A DNA stretch of 22,910 nt from Anaerolineae bacterium. Its GTDB lineage: Bacteria; Chloroflexota; Anaerolineae; Anaerolineales; Villigracilaceae. Below the pieces are notes generated by a model. That model made no database searches, had not been told where the DNA came from, and saw only the letters and a program-made list of their open reading frames with translations. The stretch spans positions 9,921 through 32,830 of the forward strand of contig DNDO01000200.1 of assembly GCA_003484265.1 (NCBI GenBank), in the 5' to 3' direction. Below, piece after piece: positions 8,145-15,469 of this stretch (position 1 is its first letter; each line of letters starts with the position of its first letter). The position numbers and the translations under genes are program-made.

Positions 8145-9233
8145 ATGGACAACCGCTTCATTCTAGACCCCAAACTTGCCTCCGCATCAACGCCGCCAGC
8201 AAACTGGTATATCGACCCCGCCATGCTGATTCACGAACGCGAAAAGGTTTTTCGCCGCACGTGGCAATATGCTGCATCTCTCGATCTTCTAACCTTCCCC
8301 GGCAATTATGCCGCCGTGGACATCAATGGTATACCCGTCGTACTCGTCCGCGGACAAGATGGTGAATTGCGCGCTTTTTACAACGTCTGCCGGCACCGCG
8401 CGGGAGTGGTGGCTCACGGATGCGGGAACCGCAAGTCCCTGCAATGCCAGTATCATGGCTGGTTGTACGGGCTTGATGGAAAACTTCGAAACGCGCCCGA
8501 ATTTGACGGCGTTGAGAACTTCAACAAGGAAGACTTTGGTCTCATCCCAATAAGAGTAGGAACATGGGGGCCCTTTGTCTTCGTTAATATGGATGCGTCA
8601 GCGCCGCCGCTATTGGATGTGCTCGGGAATATCCCAGTGGAGACAAACTCCCTCGATTTCAGCACCCTTCGCAAGGTAGAAAGACGCGAGTACGTCGTCA
8701 ATGCAAATTGGAAAGTGTACATAGACAATTACCTGGAGGGCTACCACATCCCCATAGCGCATCCTGGCTTGTTCAAAGAAGTGGACTACGATAAATACCG
8801 TGTGGATACGTTCCGTTATTATTCCTCGCAATACGCGCCCATCCGGCCCGTCCGTACGGAAGATCCAGCCGGACGTGTGTTCACGGAACTCATTGGTGAC
8901 GAGCAGGCGTTTTACTATTGGATTTTCCCAAACTTCATGTTCAATACCTATCCTGGCAATGTACAGATCAATATCGTTGTCCCGGTCAGTCACAACAAAA
9001 CCAATGTGATCTTCGAGTGGTACTTTGCCGACCCCGGTACGTCCGAGGCTTGGAAAAATTTACAGGACGGCATTGCCTTTAGTGACAACGTCCAAAAAGA
9101 GGATATGACGCTTTGTGAAGATGTACAGCGAAACCTCGAAGCTGGCGTTTACAAGCAGGGAAGGTATTCCGTCAAACGTGAGAACGGCGTGCATCATTTT
9201 CACAGTCTTATGCAAGAATATCTTGATAAGTAG
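8145..9233 (+). CDS. Rieske non-heme iron oxygenase, alpha subunit
   Basis: This 362-residue protein has the two domains of ring-hydroxylating and choline/carnitine-type oxygenase alpha subunits. The Rieske 2Fe-2S site is C82-x-H84 and C101-x2-H104 (CRHRAGVVAHGCGN, CQYHGW). The catalytic mononuclear iron site is H201 and H206 within DNYLEGYHIPIAHPGL, with D320 (QKEDMTLCEDVQ) as the likely acidic ligand. The DNYLEGYH form and short overall length recall choline monooxygenase, CntA and related N-demethylating enzymes more than classical benzoate or naphthalene dioxygenases. Such enzymes need a reductase, and none is adjacent. I chose the ATG at 8145 because it has AGGAG upstream and a -10 box sits almost on top of the earlier ATG at 8124. 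The next gene starts 17 bp after the stop. Substrate unknown. Confidence 0.9.
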   Translation: MDNRFILDPKLASASTPPANWYIDPAMLIHEREKVFRRTWQYAASLDLLTFPGNYAAVDINGIPVVLVRGQDGELRAFYNVCRHRAGVVAHGCGNRKSLQCQYHGWLYGLDGKLRNAPEFDGVENFNKEDFGLIPIRVGTWGPFVFVNMDASAPPLLDVLGNIPVETNSLDFSTLRKVERREYVVNANWKVYIDNYLEGYHIPIAHPGLFKEVDYDKYRVDTFRYYSSQYAPIRPVRTEDPAGRVFTELIGDEQAFYYWIFPNFMFNTYPGNVQINIVVPVSHNKTNVIFEWYFADPGTSEAWKNLQDGIAFSDNVQKEDMTLCEDVQRNLEAGVYKQGRYSVKRENGVHHFHSLMQEYLDK

Positions 9234-9236
9234 GGT

Positions 9237-9242
9237 TATACT
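9237..9242 (+). promoter_or_regulatory. -10 box of the two-domain dehydrogenase
   Basis: TATACT lies 8 nt before the ATG at 9251, just after the Rieske stop codon. There is no Shine-Dalgarno sequence between them. This looks like a leaderless promoter that can start the dehydrogenase-R2lox-Nudix unit independently of the Rieske gene. Confidence 0.5.
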
Positions 9243-9250
9243 TTTAATCA

Positions 9251-11392
9251 ATGAAACAATTATTACAAAACATCAAAAATGGCAAATCAACAATAGAGGA
9301 TGTCCCCGTACCAACTCCTCTTAATGGGCAGGCGCTCGTAAAAGTGGGGGCAAGCCTTGTCTCTGCAGGGACCGAACGCATGGTCGTCGAATTCGCTGAA
9401 AAAAGTTTGGCAGGCAAGGCGCGATCACGCCCTGATCTTGTAAGGCAGGTTATCGATAAGGCTCGCCGCGAAGGTTTGCTCAATACTGCGCAAGCCGCAT
9501 TCAATCGCCTTGATCAACCGATGGCGCTCGGTTATTCCTCTGCGGGCACGATTGTTGCGCTAGGTAAAAATATGGGGGGATTCAAAGTTGGTCAGCGCGT
9601 TGCATGTGCAGGCGGCGGATATGCTGTCCATGCTGAATACAATGTCATTCCGCGAAACCTGCTCACGCCGCTCCCTAAAAATGTTGATTTCGAGTCCGCA
9701 TCCTTCACAACGCTTGGAGCCATTGCCCTGCATGGATTTCGTCTAGCTGAACCGCAGATCGGCGAAAATATCGCAGTGATCGGATTGGGCTTATTAGGAT
9801 TATTGACCGCGCAAATAGCTACAGCGGCAGGATGCAACGTCCTCGGCATCGAAATCGACTCCGAACGAATCAAACTCGGGTCTTCTCTGGGGATTCAAGC
9901 TGTCTCCCGTGAAAAAGCAGTGGACTCATCTTCTGCCTTCACTTCCAACCGCGGTTTCGATATTGTTCTCATTTGTGCGGATACTTCATCCAATGATCCC
10001 ATTGAACTCGCAGGGTTAATCGCTCGTGACCGCGCACGAGTCGTTGCAACAGGCGCAGTTGGTTTGACCATTCCCCGCAAAATCTACTACGAAAAAGAAA
10101 TCTCCATCATCAACTCCCGTTCCTACGGACCAGGCCGCTACGACACGGACTACGAAGAAAACGGACAAGATTACCCGGTGGGTTACATCCGCTGGACAGA
10201 GGGGCGCAATTTTGAAGCCGTTGTCGATTTGATGTCGAAAAGCAAACTCAAAGTCCAGCCGCTCATTACTCATCGTTTCCCTATTGGGCAGGGCATAAAA
10301 GCTTACGAAGTCATTACTGGAAAAAAGAAAGGAAATTTTCTTGGCGTTTTGCTCACATACCCCGAAGGAACGAGGAAAGAGGAAAAAACGATTGCGTTTC
10401 CTTCAGACGCCAATCGTAAATCTGAACTCGTAAAACTCGGTGTTTTAGGAGCTGGCTTGTTTGCGAACTCTATCCTGTTGCCCTCCATAAAAAAGGCTGG
10501 CGGTATTGAACTTGTCGGCATCGCCTCTTCCGGCGGATTGAATGCACAACATTCCGGTAAAAAATTTGGGTTCAAGTATGCAACCTCCGATGAAAACGAA
10601 ATCATCAACGACACGAGGATCAACACCGTAGCCATTCTTACCCGTCATGACTCTCATGCAGACTTGGTGCTCAAAGCCTTGAAGGCAGGCAAGCATGTCT
10701 TTGTTGAAAAGCCGCTTGCGATAAACACTGGTCAGCTTTCAAGAATTAGCAAACAACTAAAAGCGAACAGCCAGTCGCTGCTGACCGTAGGCTTTAATCG
10801 TCGTTTTGCTCCTCTCGCTGGGCAACTAAAATCTTCAATCGTCAATCTTCAATCGTCGATGTATGTGCATTATCGTGTCAACGCGGGTTACATTCCCATC
10901 GACCACTGGACTCAAGATCCAGAAGTCGGCGGCGGAAGAATCGTCGGCGAAGCCTGTCATTTCATTGACTTCATCACTTTTCTCGTTGGCGATTCTCCCA
11001 TTTCAGTAACCGCTCATGCTCTACCGGATAACGGCAAGTATCGAGAAGACAACGTCACGATGACATTGACGTTCCCCGACGGATCTATTGGCGTGGTGGA
11101 TTACCTTGCCAATGGAGATAAATCATTTCCCAAGGAACGCGTCGAGGTGTTTTGCGGCGGACAGGTGTCATTGTTGGACGATTTCGTTTCGTTGGAAACA
11201 ATTCGAGATGGAAGGAAGAGTCGAGTTAAATCCGCGCAGGATAAGGGCTGGGTAGCTGAATGGACGGCGTTTGTACATTCCATTCGTGAGGGTGGCGGAC
11301 CGTCAATACCGTATGAACAACTGATCGGCGTGACTAAATCCACTTTCGCAGCAGTGGAGTCGATACGAACGAATCAGATAAAAGAAATATAA
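9251..11392 (+). CDS. Two-domain oxidoreductase: MDR dehydrogenase fused to Gfo/Idh/MocA
   Basis: This 713-residue protein is a natural fusion. Residues 1 to about 375 are a medium-chain dehydrogenase/reductase with ALGYSSAGTIVALG, a GQRVACAGGGYAVHAEY strand and the nucleotide-binding GLGLLGLLTAQIA. The cysteine/histidine set of catalytic zinc enzymes is not evident. Residues from about 390 to 713 are a Gfo/Idh/MocA oxidoreductase with a second Rossmann motif (LGVLGAGLFANSILL) and the signature VEKPLAI, followed by a GFNRRFAPLA segment. Fusions of this kind are known from surface-polysaccharide and sugar-metabolism loci, where the product is not firmly established. Here there are no glycosyltransferases next to it. 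R2lox begins 9 bp after its stop. A 28-bp heptamer repeat lies inside the coding sequence at the junction of strands in the second domain. Confidence 0.9.
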   Translation: MKQLLQNIKNGKSTIEDVPVPTPLNGQALVKVGASLVSAGTERMVVEFAEKSLAGKARSRPDLVRQVIDKARREGLLNTAQAAFNRLDQPMALGYSSAGTIVALGKNMGGFKVGQRVACAGGGYAVHAEYNVIPRNLLTPLPKNVDFESASFTTLGAIALHGFRLAEPQIGENIAVIGLGLLGLLTAQIATAAGCNVLGIEIDSERIKLGSSLGIQAVSREKAVDSSSAFTSNRGFDIVLICADTSSNDPIELAGLIARDRARVVATGAVGLTIPRKIYYEKEISIINSRSYGPGRYDTDYEENGQDYPVGYIRWTEGRNFEAVVDLMSKSKLKVQPLITHRFPIGQGIKAYEVITGKKKGNFLGVLLTYPEGTRKEEKTIAFPSDANRKSELVKLGVLGAGLFANSILLPSIKKAGGIELVGIASSGGLNAQHSGKKFGFKYATSDENEIINDTRINTVAILTRHDSHADLVLKALKAGKHVFVEKPLAINTGQLSRISKQLKANSQSLLTVGFNRRFAPLAGQLKSSIVNLQSSMYVHYRVNAGYIPIDHWTQDPEVGGGRIVGEACHFIDFITFLVGDSPISVTAHALPDNGKYREDNVTMTLTFPDGSIGVVDYLANGDKSFPKERVEVFCGGQVSLLDDFVSLETIRDGRKSRVKSAQDKGWVAEWTAFVHSIREGGGPSIPYEQLIGVTKSTFAAVESIRTNQIKEI
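10830..10857 (+). repeat. Four tandem 7-bp units (AATCKTC) inside a gene
   Basis: The sequence is AATCTTCAATCGTC twice in a row, which is also four heptamers AATC[T/G]TC. It lies in the Gfo/Idh/MocA half of the two-domain dehydrogenase and encodes the serine-rich stretch SSIVNLQSSM. Because 7 is not a multiple of 3, the copies are read in different frames, so protein-level selection did not create the repeat. Confidence 0.85.
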
Positions 11393-11401
11393 AGGGGTCC
11401 T

Positions 11402-12289
11402 ATGCATCAATCCTTTGTTACCACCACGCGCGGACTTGACCGCGACATCCCGCCGATGCGCTTGTATGAAAAAGCCAAGCGTTTGGGCATTTGGAATCCA
11501 TCCGATATTGATCTCTCAAAAGACAAAGCCGATTGGGCAAACCTCAAGGACGATGAAAAAGATCTGATCCTGCGCCTGCTTGCCATGTTCGTTGCAGGTG
11601 AGGAAGCGGTCACGCTCGACCTGATTCCGTTGATATACGTCATCGCGAAAGAGGGACGTGTCGAAGAAGAAATATTCCTGACATCTTTTCTCTACGAAGA
11701 AGCCAAGCATACAGATTTCTTCCGTAGATTTTTGGATGAAGTATCTATTGCGCTGGACGATCTGACACACTATCACACTGCCAACTATCGCTTCGTCTTC
11801 TATGACGCACTTCCCTCGGCTCTTTCCGCGCTGGAGAGTGACTCTTCACCTTCCGCCCAAATCCGCGCTTCGGTGACATACAACATGGTCGTCGAAGGTG
11901 TCCTCGCAGAGACGGGTTATCACGCTTTCTTCACAATGCTCGAACGTAACGACCTGATGCCCGGGCTTCGCAAAGGGATCTCGTTGTTGAAACAGGATGA
12001 GTCTCGTCATATTGCGTATGGTGTTTATTTGCTCTCGCGTCTCGTAGCCGGACATCCCGAGGAATGGGACACGCTAGATACCCAAATGAATACCCTGCTC
12101 CCATTCGCCATTGGTGTCATCGGTGACGCCTTCGCCGCATATAAGATTGTCCCGTTTGGGTTGGTGGAGGATGACTTTGTCAACTATGCCATGAGTCAAT
12201 TCACGAAACGATTTGAGCGTCTCGAAAAGGCAAGGGGCGCAACGATGGATGAGATCAATCGTGTGGCGAAAGAAATCGTGGACGCCTGA
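11402..12289 (+). CDS. R2-like ligand-binding oxidase (R2lox), Mn/Fe protein
   Basis: This 295-residue protein belongs to the ferritin-like R2lox group, relatives of the ribonucleotide reductase small subunit that carry a heterodinuclear Mn/Fe site and a bound long-chain ligand. All six metal ligands can be placed: E67 (AGEEAVT), E100 and H103 (YEEAKH), E165 (MVVEGVLAE), E200 and H203 (QDESRHI). The residues that form the unusual Val-Tyr ether crosslink in studied R2lox proteins are also present as V70 and Y160, with the same spacings as in the family. The oxidation reaction and natural substrate of R2lox are not established. A GGGG ribosome binding site lies 4 nt before the ATG, and the gene is 9 bp after the two-domain dehydrogenase, so they are surely co-transcribed. 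Confidence 0.93.
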   Translation: MHQSFVTTTRGLDRDIPPMRLYEKAKRLGIWNPSDIDLSKDKADWANLKDDEKDLILRLLAMFVAGEEAVTLDLIPLIYVIAKEGRVEEEIFLTSFLYEEAKHTDFFRRFLDEVSIALDDLTHYHTANYRFVFYDALPSALSALESDSSPSAQIRASVTYNMVVEGVLAETGYHAFFTMLERNDLMPGLRKGISLLKQDESRHIAYGVYLLSRLVAGHPEEWDTLDTQMNTLLPFAIGVIGDAFAAYKIVPFGLVEDDFVNYAMSQFTKRFERLEKARGATMDEINRVAKEIVDA

Positions 12290-12318
12290 TTGAATTGACG
12301 GTCACTTATGGAGACTAA

Positions 12319-12771
12319 ATGCGAACAAGGGCAGGTATCGTACTTATCGAAGATAACAAAGTGGCGCTGATCGAACGTCATCGCGGAGGATTGGATTATT
12401 TCGTATTCCCAGGCGGAGGTGTGGATGAGGGCGAGACTCTCGAACAAGCCGCCATCCGCGAGACGAAGGAAGAGTTGGGGCTTGAAATTTCCATCAAGCA
12501 AAAAGTAGCGGTCGTTCATATCGATCAAGGCGTGCAAACCTATTTTCTCGTCGAACGGATCGGCGGCGAGTTTGGGACTGGCACTGGCGAAGAATTTATC
12601 CCCAGACCTGACGATCCGCAGGCTGGCGTCTACATTCCCTTCTGGATGCCGATAACGGAACTGCCTCAGCATGATAAGGTTTTCCCCGTCGACGTGGCAA
12701 AGCTGGTTGTGAAGGCGCAGTCGGATGGCTGGCCGCATGAACCGATAATCGTCGTAGAAAAATCTAATTGA
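12319..12771 (+). CDS. Nudix hydrolase
   Basis: This 150-residue protein contains a full Nudix box. It begins GGGVDEGETLEQAAI, continues with RETKEELGL (about residues 33-56), and fits Gx5Ex7REUxEExGU. Nudix enzymes hydrolyse nucleoside diphosphates linked to another group, in the presence of magnesium. Which nucleotide or sugar-nucleotide is cut here cannot be read from the sequence. The start ATG has GGAG 5 nt upstream. It follows R2lox by 29 bp and is probably the last gene of that operon. A role in cleaning up oxidised or side-product nucleotides near the redox enzymes is conceivable, but this is only inference from position. Confidence 0.9.
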   Translation: MRTRAGIVLIEDNKVALIERHRGGLDYFVFPGGGVDEGETLEQAAIRETKEELGLEISIKQKVAVVHIDQGVQTYFLVERIGGEFGTGTGEEFIPRPDDPQAGVYIPFWMPITELPQHDKVFPVDVAKLVVKAQSDGWPHEPIIVVEKSN

Positions 12772-12921
12772 TTCCGGGAAATAATATTAACATCCAAAAA
12801 ATTTTGAATGTTTGAATGATTAATCTGTAATTGAAGAATAGTTATATTGGGGGAACTTTATCGGTTGCGATTCGTCCTTGGTGTAACGCCGAAATAAAAA
12901 TCTAATTACCCGGAGGATAAG

Positions 12922-13887
12922 ATGAAAACTCGATCCAGTTTGTTAATGATGTTCGTTGCCGCTGTAATGATTCTCTCTGCGTGTGGAGGCGCTGCGACTT
13001 TAGAATTGGAAGACCCTGCGCCGGAGGAGCGCGGTGCGCCAGAGACTAATTCATCGAAAGTGAACGAGGATGTTGCAGAACAACCGGTTGACTCGATCGG
13101 TTTTCCCGTTGCAGATAATGCCGCATACGAGTTGACGAATCGGTCGGGCGACTTGACCATACTCGAGCGGTCCAACCGCATGATCGTAAAGAATGCAGAC
13201 ATACGTTTGCTGGTGGAAGATACGAACACTGCTATCGACCGCACCACGCAGATCGTCGGCGACTCAGGAGGATACATCGTCAGTTCGCGTGTGTGGTATC
13301 AGGATTATGCGGAATATCAATTGAAATATGCATCGGTGACGCTCGGCGTCCCTGTGGATGAATTCGAGAAAGTTCTGAGCCGCCTGCGCGGACTCGCCAT
13401 CGAAGTGCGCGATGAAACAGCCTCGGGCGAGGACGTGACCGATCAATACGTTGACCTGCAATCGCAGTTGACGAACCTCGAAGCAACCCGCGAACGAGTG
13501 AAATCCTTTTTGGATGACGCCAAGACCGTTGATGAAGCACTGCGCATTAATCAAGAACTGTCGAATCTCGATGCCCAGATCGAACAGATCAAAGGACGCA
13601 TGAACTACCTTAACGACCGTTCCGCCTTCTCAACGATCACTATCACTCTTGAGCCTGAGTTTCCAGAACTAAAACCTGTTGTTCCGCCTGCGCCTCAAGC
13701 ATGGAATCCCGGCATTGTTTTGAAGGATGCTGTCGAAGTGTTGACAGTTGCATATCAGGGAATTGCAGAATTCGTGATATGGCTGGGCGTGGTCATCCTC
13801 CCGATCCTTTTGCCGCCCGCACTTCTCCTTTGGGGTTTGTGGAAGCTGTTTATGAGGAAAACAAGCAAGCCTGTCAGTGGAGATTAG
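12922..13887 (+). CDS. DUF4349 membrane-anchored lipoprotein
   Basis: This 321-residue protein starts with a lipoprotein signal peptide whose lipobox is LSAC (C21). A low-complexity acidic stretch follows (about 25-75), then a DUF4349 domain (about 80-300) that opens with RMIVKNADIRLLVEDTNTAI and includes GDSGGYIVSSR. A coiled-coil segment lies at about 175-230 (LQSQLTNLEATRERVKSFL, QIEQIKGRMNYLNDR), and a transmembrane helix near 275-310 with a basic end (LMRKTSKP). It would be anchored at both ends on the outer side of the cytoplasmic membrane. DUF4349 has no defined function. GGAGG lies 6 nt before the ATG. The 150 bp upstream is AT-rich and holds several weak TATATT-like boxes, none convincing. 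A strong terminator follows directly. Confidence 0.88.
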   Translation: MKTRSSLLMMFVAAVMILSACGGAATLELEDPAPEERGAPETNSSKVNEDVAEQPVDSIGFPVADNAAYELTNRSGDLTILERSNRMIVKNADIRLLVEDTNTAIDRTTQIVGDSGGYIVSSRVWYQDYAEYQLKYASVTLGVPVDEFEKVLSRLRGLAIEVRDETASGEDVTDQYVDLQSQLTNLEATRERVKSFLDDAKTVDEALRINQELSNLDAQIEQIKGRMNYLNDRSAFSTITITLEPEFPELKPVVPPAPQAWNPGIVLKDAVEVLTVAYQGIAEFVIWLGVVILPILLPPALLLWGLWKLFMRKTSKPVSGD

Positions 13888-13902
13888 TAATTCGTATTTA
13901 TT

Positions 13903-13948
13903 GAATAAAAGCAGTGACAGCATTTCTTCGCTGTCACTGCTTTTATTC
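13903..13948. terminator. Bidirectional intrinsic terminator
   Basis: A perfect 19-bp inverted repeat (13903-13921 with 13930-13948) encloses an 8-nt loop. The lower part of the stem is A-rich on the left and T-rich on the right (TTTTATTC), so it ends transcription in both directions. It lies exactly between the convergent DUF4349 and Thr/Pro-rich lipoprotein genes. Confidence 0.92.
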
Positions 13949-13977
13949 CGACGCAGATAATTTCTCCCGCAAAATGA

Positions 13978-14463
13978 TTAATATTGGGATTTAATATCTT
14001 GCTGCGTGGTTTTTCCACTTTCAACCACAAATTCATCTCCAAAAATGTGCAGGCTGATTCCAGAGCCGAGTTCGAGGATGTACAGGATTTGATACGTTCC
14101 AGGAGGTACGTTTTCAAAAGTGTATTGGCCGGATGAATTGGTGATGGTTTCTGCAACAGTTTTGGTGTTCTTCAACAATGACACAGTAATATTTCTTAAC
14201 GGCTGATTATTTGGATCTACAATTCTACCGGTGATAACCCCCGGAGGTTCTGATGTGTTTGTTAATGGAATTGGTGTCTTTGTTGGAGTAATGGTGTTGG
14301 TTGGAGTGAATGTGGGAGTCTGGGTTGGCGTGTTTGTCGGGGTGGAAGTGGGTGTATTCGTTGGCGGAGGAGTGATCGTGGGACCAAAAAATTCACCCGG
14401 TCCACAACCCGATAAGAAGAACATCAATACCAAGTGGGACAAAAAGATAATGTTTTTATTCAT
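13978..14463 (-). CDS. Thr/Pro-linker lipoprotein with carboxypeptidase-regulatory-like domain
   Basis: This 161-residue protein begins with a lipoprotein signal peptide ending in FLSGC (C20). Next is a Thr-Pro repeat linker of about 40 residues (PTNTPTSTPTNTPTQTPTFT and onward, about 30-60). The C-terminal half is a beta-sandwich of the carboxypeptidase-regulatory or SdrD-B type: GVITGRIVDPNNQPLRNITV, then GQYTFENVPPGTYQILY. Such domains sit on the outside of the cell and often join or stabilise larger surface structures. Thr-Pro linkers like this are common on secreted proteins in Anaerolineae. A GTG one codon upstream (14466) is possible, but the ATG is better placed behind AAAGGG. A promoter with TATAAT is visible about 70 bp upstream. 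Confidence 0.85.
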   Translation of the reverse strand: MNKNIIFLSHLVLMFFLSGCGPGEFFGPTITPPPTNTPTSTPTNTPTQTPTFTPTNTITPTKTPIPLTNTSEPPGVITGRIVDPNNQPLRNITVSLLKNTKTVAETITNSSGQYTFENVPPGTYQILYILELGSGISLHIFGDEFVVESGKTTQQDIKSQY

Positions 14464-14531
14464 CACAACCCTTTCACCGTGTAATCTTAAGAACGGATAG
14501 CTAATTGGGTCAGTTCAGAATTCATAATTGT

Positions 14532-14559
14532 ATTATAGCGATTTATATTCAGATTACAA
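14532..14559 (-). promoter_or_regulatory. Promoter of the Thr/Pro lipoprotein gene
   Basis: On the minus strand, TTGTAA (14559-14554) and TATAAT (14537-14532) are spaced by 16 nt. The predicted leader is about 60 nt and includes the AAAGGG ribosome binding site. The -35 box overlaps the stop codon of the DUF92 gene upstream. Confidence 0.6.
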
Positions 14560-15336
14560 TAACCAATAGGCAATCAATAAACCAAAAGCGCCGCACGCGA
14601 AATTGACCCAATCATTCGTCAGCCACCTCCAGCCGCGGGTGTGAACCGTCTGTGTGCCGCAGGTGTGTAGCGGGTGTTTCTCGGTCTCTTTATTATCGGT
14701 GGGGCAGTAGTACATCGCTTGCACGGTTGCGCCGAGGAATGAGTCGAAGAGGGAACCTGCGAGTCCAGCGAAAGTGATTAGTGGGAAAAGTAGCCAGTTA
14801 TCAGTAAACAGTGCAGCAGGTATTGCTATCGCAGATGCCCCTAACAGCGACGCTAAAGTCCCAAAGAGGGAGACCCCGCCTGAGGTCCCTTTTTCGACGC
14901 GTTTTCTTAGGTCCGTTATCATGCGCGGTGGAGATGGATTCAGGACTCCCAATTCGGTCGCCCACGTGTCAGCATTGACCGCCGCAAGCGACGCAGCGAA
15001 TCCAACCCAACCGATGCTTGATTCAGGATAAAGGGAATTTATCAACACAAAAGCCGTAGCCAGCCCGCCGTTGCCCAATACCTGCCCCGCGTCGCGTTTG
15101 GTTCCCTTGGAGAATTTTTCGTTCAACCCTCGCTTGTGTTTCTTGAAAAGACTGCTCAGCGCCGATGACGTGATAAAGAAGATGAGAAGTAATATTGCCC
15201 ACCGTAAACCGCCTAAACCAAAAACAACTGCACCTACAAGTATCGCAGCGAACGCTCCGTCTTTGCTGAGACTGCGCGCGCGGAATGCGATGTAGGCGAT
15301 GATGACCGCAAGGAAAAATCCGTAAAAGAGTTGCAT
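14554..15336 (-). CDS. DUF92/TMEM19 family integral membrane protein (VTE6-like)
   Basis: This 260-residue polytopic membrane protein belongs to the DUF92 family, which includes human TMEM19 and the plant chloroplast phytyl-phosphate kinase VTE6. Family motifs seen are SLSKDGAFAAILVG (about 22-35), KRDAGQVLGNGGLATAF (about 79-95), AAVNADTWATELGVL (about 118-132), GTSGGVSLFGTLASL and the AGLAGSLFDSFLGATVQ helix with conserved acidic residues. The end, RGWRWLTNDWVNFACGA, also matches. The bacterial role is undefined, but a CTP-dependent prenyl-phosphate kinase activity is a reasonable guess from VTE6. I chose the ATG at 15336. An earlier ATG in frame would add 24 residues (containing FVVSIRGAKEQRR) that are encoded by a REP-like repeat, and a TATTAT box 7 nt before 15336 supports the shorter form. 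Confidence 0.85.
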   Translation of the reverse strand: MQLFYGFFLAVIIAYIAFRARSLSKDGAFAAILVGAVVFGLGGLRWAILLLIFFITSSALSSLFKKHKRGLNEKFSKGTKRDAGQVLGNGGLATAFVLINSLYPESSIGWVGFAASLAAVNADTWATELGVLNPSPPRMITDLRKRVEKGTSGGVSLFGTLASLLGASAIAIPAALFTDNWLLFPLITFAGLAGSLFDSFLGATVQAMYYCPTDNKETEKHPLHTCGTQTVHTRGWRWLTNDWVNFACGAFGLLIAYWLL

Positions 15337-15343
15337 GTTTTTT

Positions 15344-15349
15344 ATAATA
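15344..15349 (-). promoter_or_regulatory. -10 box of the DUF92 gene
   Basis: Minus-strand TATTAT lies 7 nt before the ATG at 15336, with no Shine-Dalgarno sequence between. This fits a leaderless transcript that begins after the REP-like pair. Confidence 0.5.
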
Positions 15350-15356
15350 ACGGTGG

Positions 15357-15460
15357 ATTGGTAGCGGCGCTGCTCTTTAGCGCCGCGTATCGAAACCACA
15401 AATCTCATTTTAGGTTCTTTTTGATGGTTTCGATACGGGAATCACCCTACCCAACCATCG
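15357..15460. repeat. Head-to-head pair of REP-like elements
   Basis: Two copies of TGGTTTCGATACG face each other, one on the minus strand (15398-15386) and one on the plus strand (15425-15437), as a perfect 13-bp inverted repeat with a 26-nt gap. Each copy is followed by its own hairpin. The left copy has an 8-bp GC stem (GCGGCGCT 15364-15371 with 15379-15386) and then GCTACCAA. The right copy has GGG-AATCA-CCC, then CTACCCAACCATC, and is bounded by GATGGTT/AACCATC (15423-15429, 15453-15459). This resembles palindromic repeats seen in other bacterial genomes. Confidence 0.75.
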
Positions 15461-15469
15461 TAGTAATTA

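Noticed and set aside
12790..12815. AT-rich hairpin after the Nudix gene as a terminator
   Set aside because: AACATCCAAAA/TTTTGAATGTT has a mismatch, only a 2-nt loop and no T-tract, so I do not call it a terminator.
14231..14500. Plus-strand ORF of 89 residues rich in Val-Gly
   Set aside because: It is the antisense of the Thr-Pro repeat linker of the lipoprotein at 13978-14463 and has no ribosome binding site or family resemblance.
15337..15408. 24-residue N-terminal extension of the DUF92 protein
   Set aside because: It is translated from a REP-like element; a -10 box and the family N-terminus both favour the ATG at 15336.
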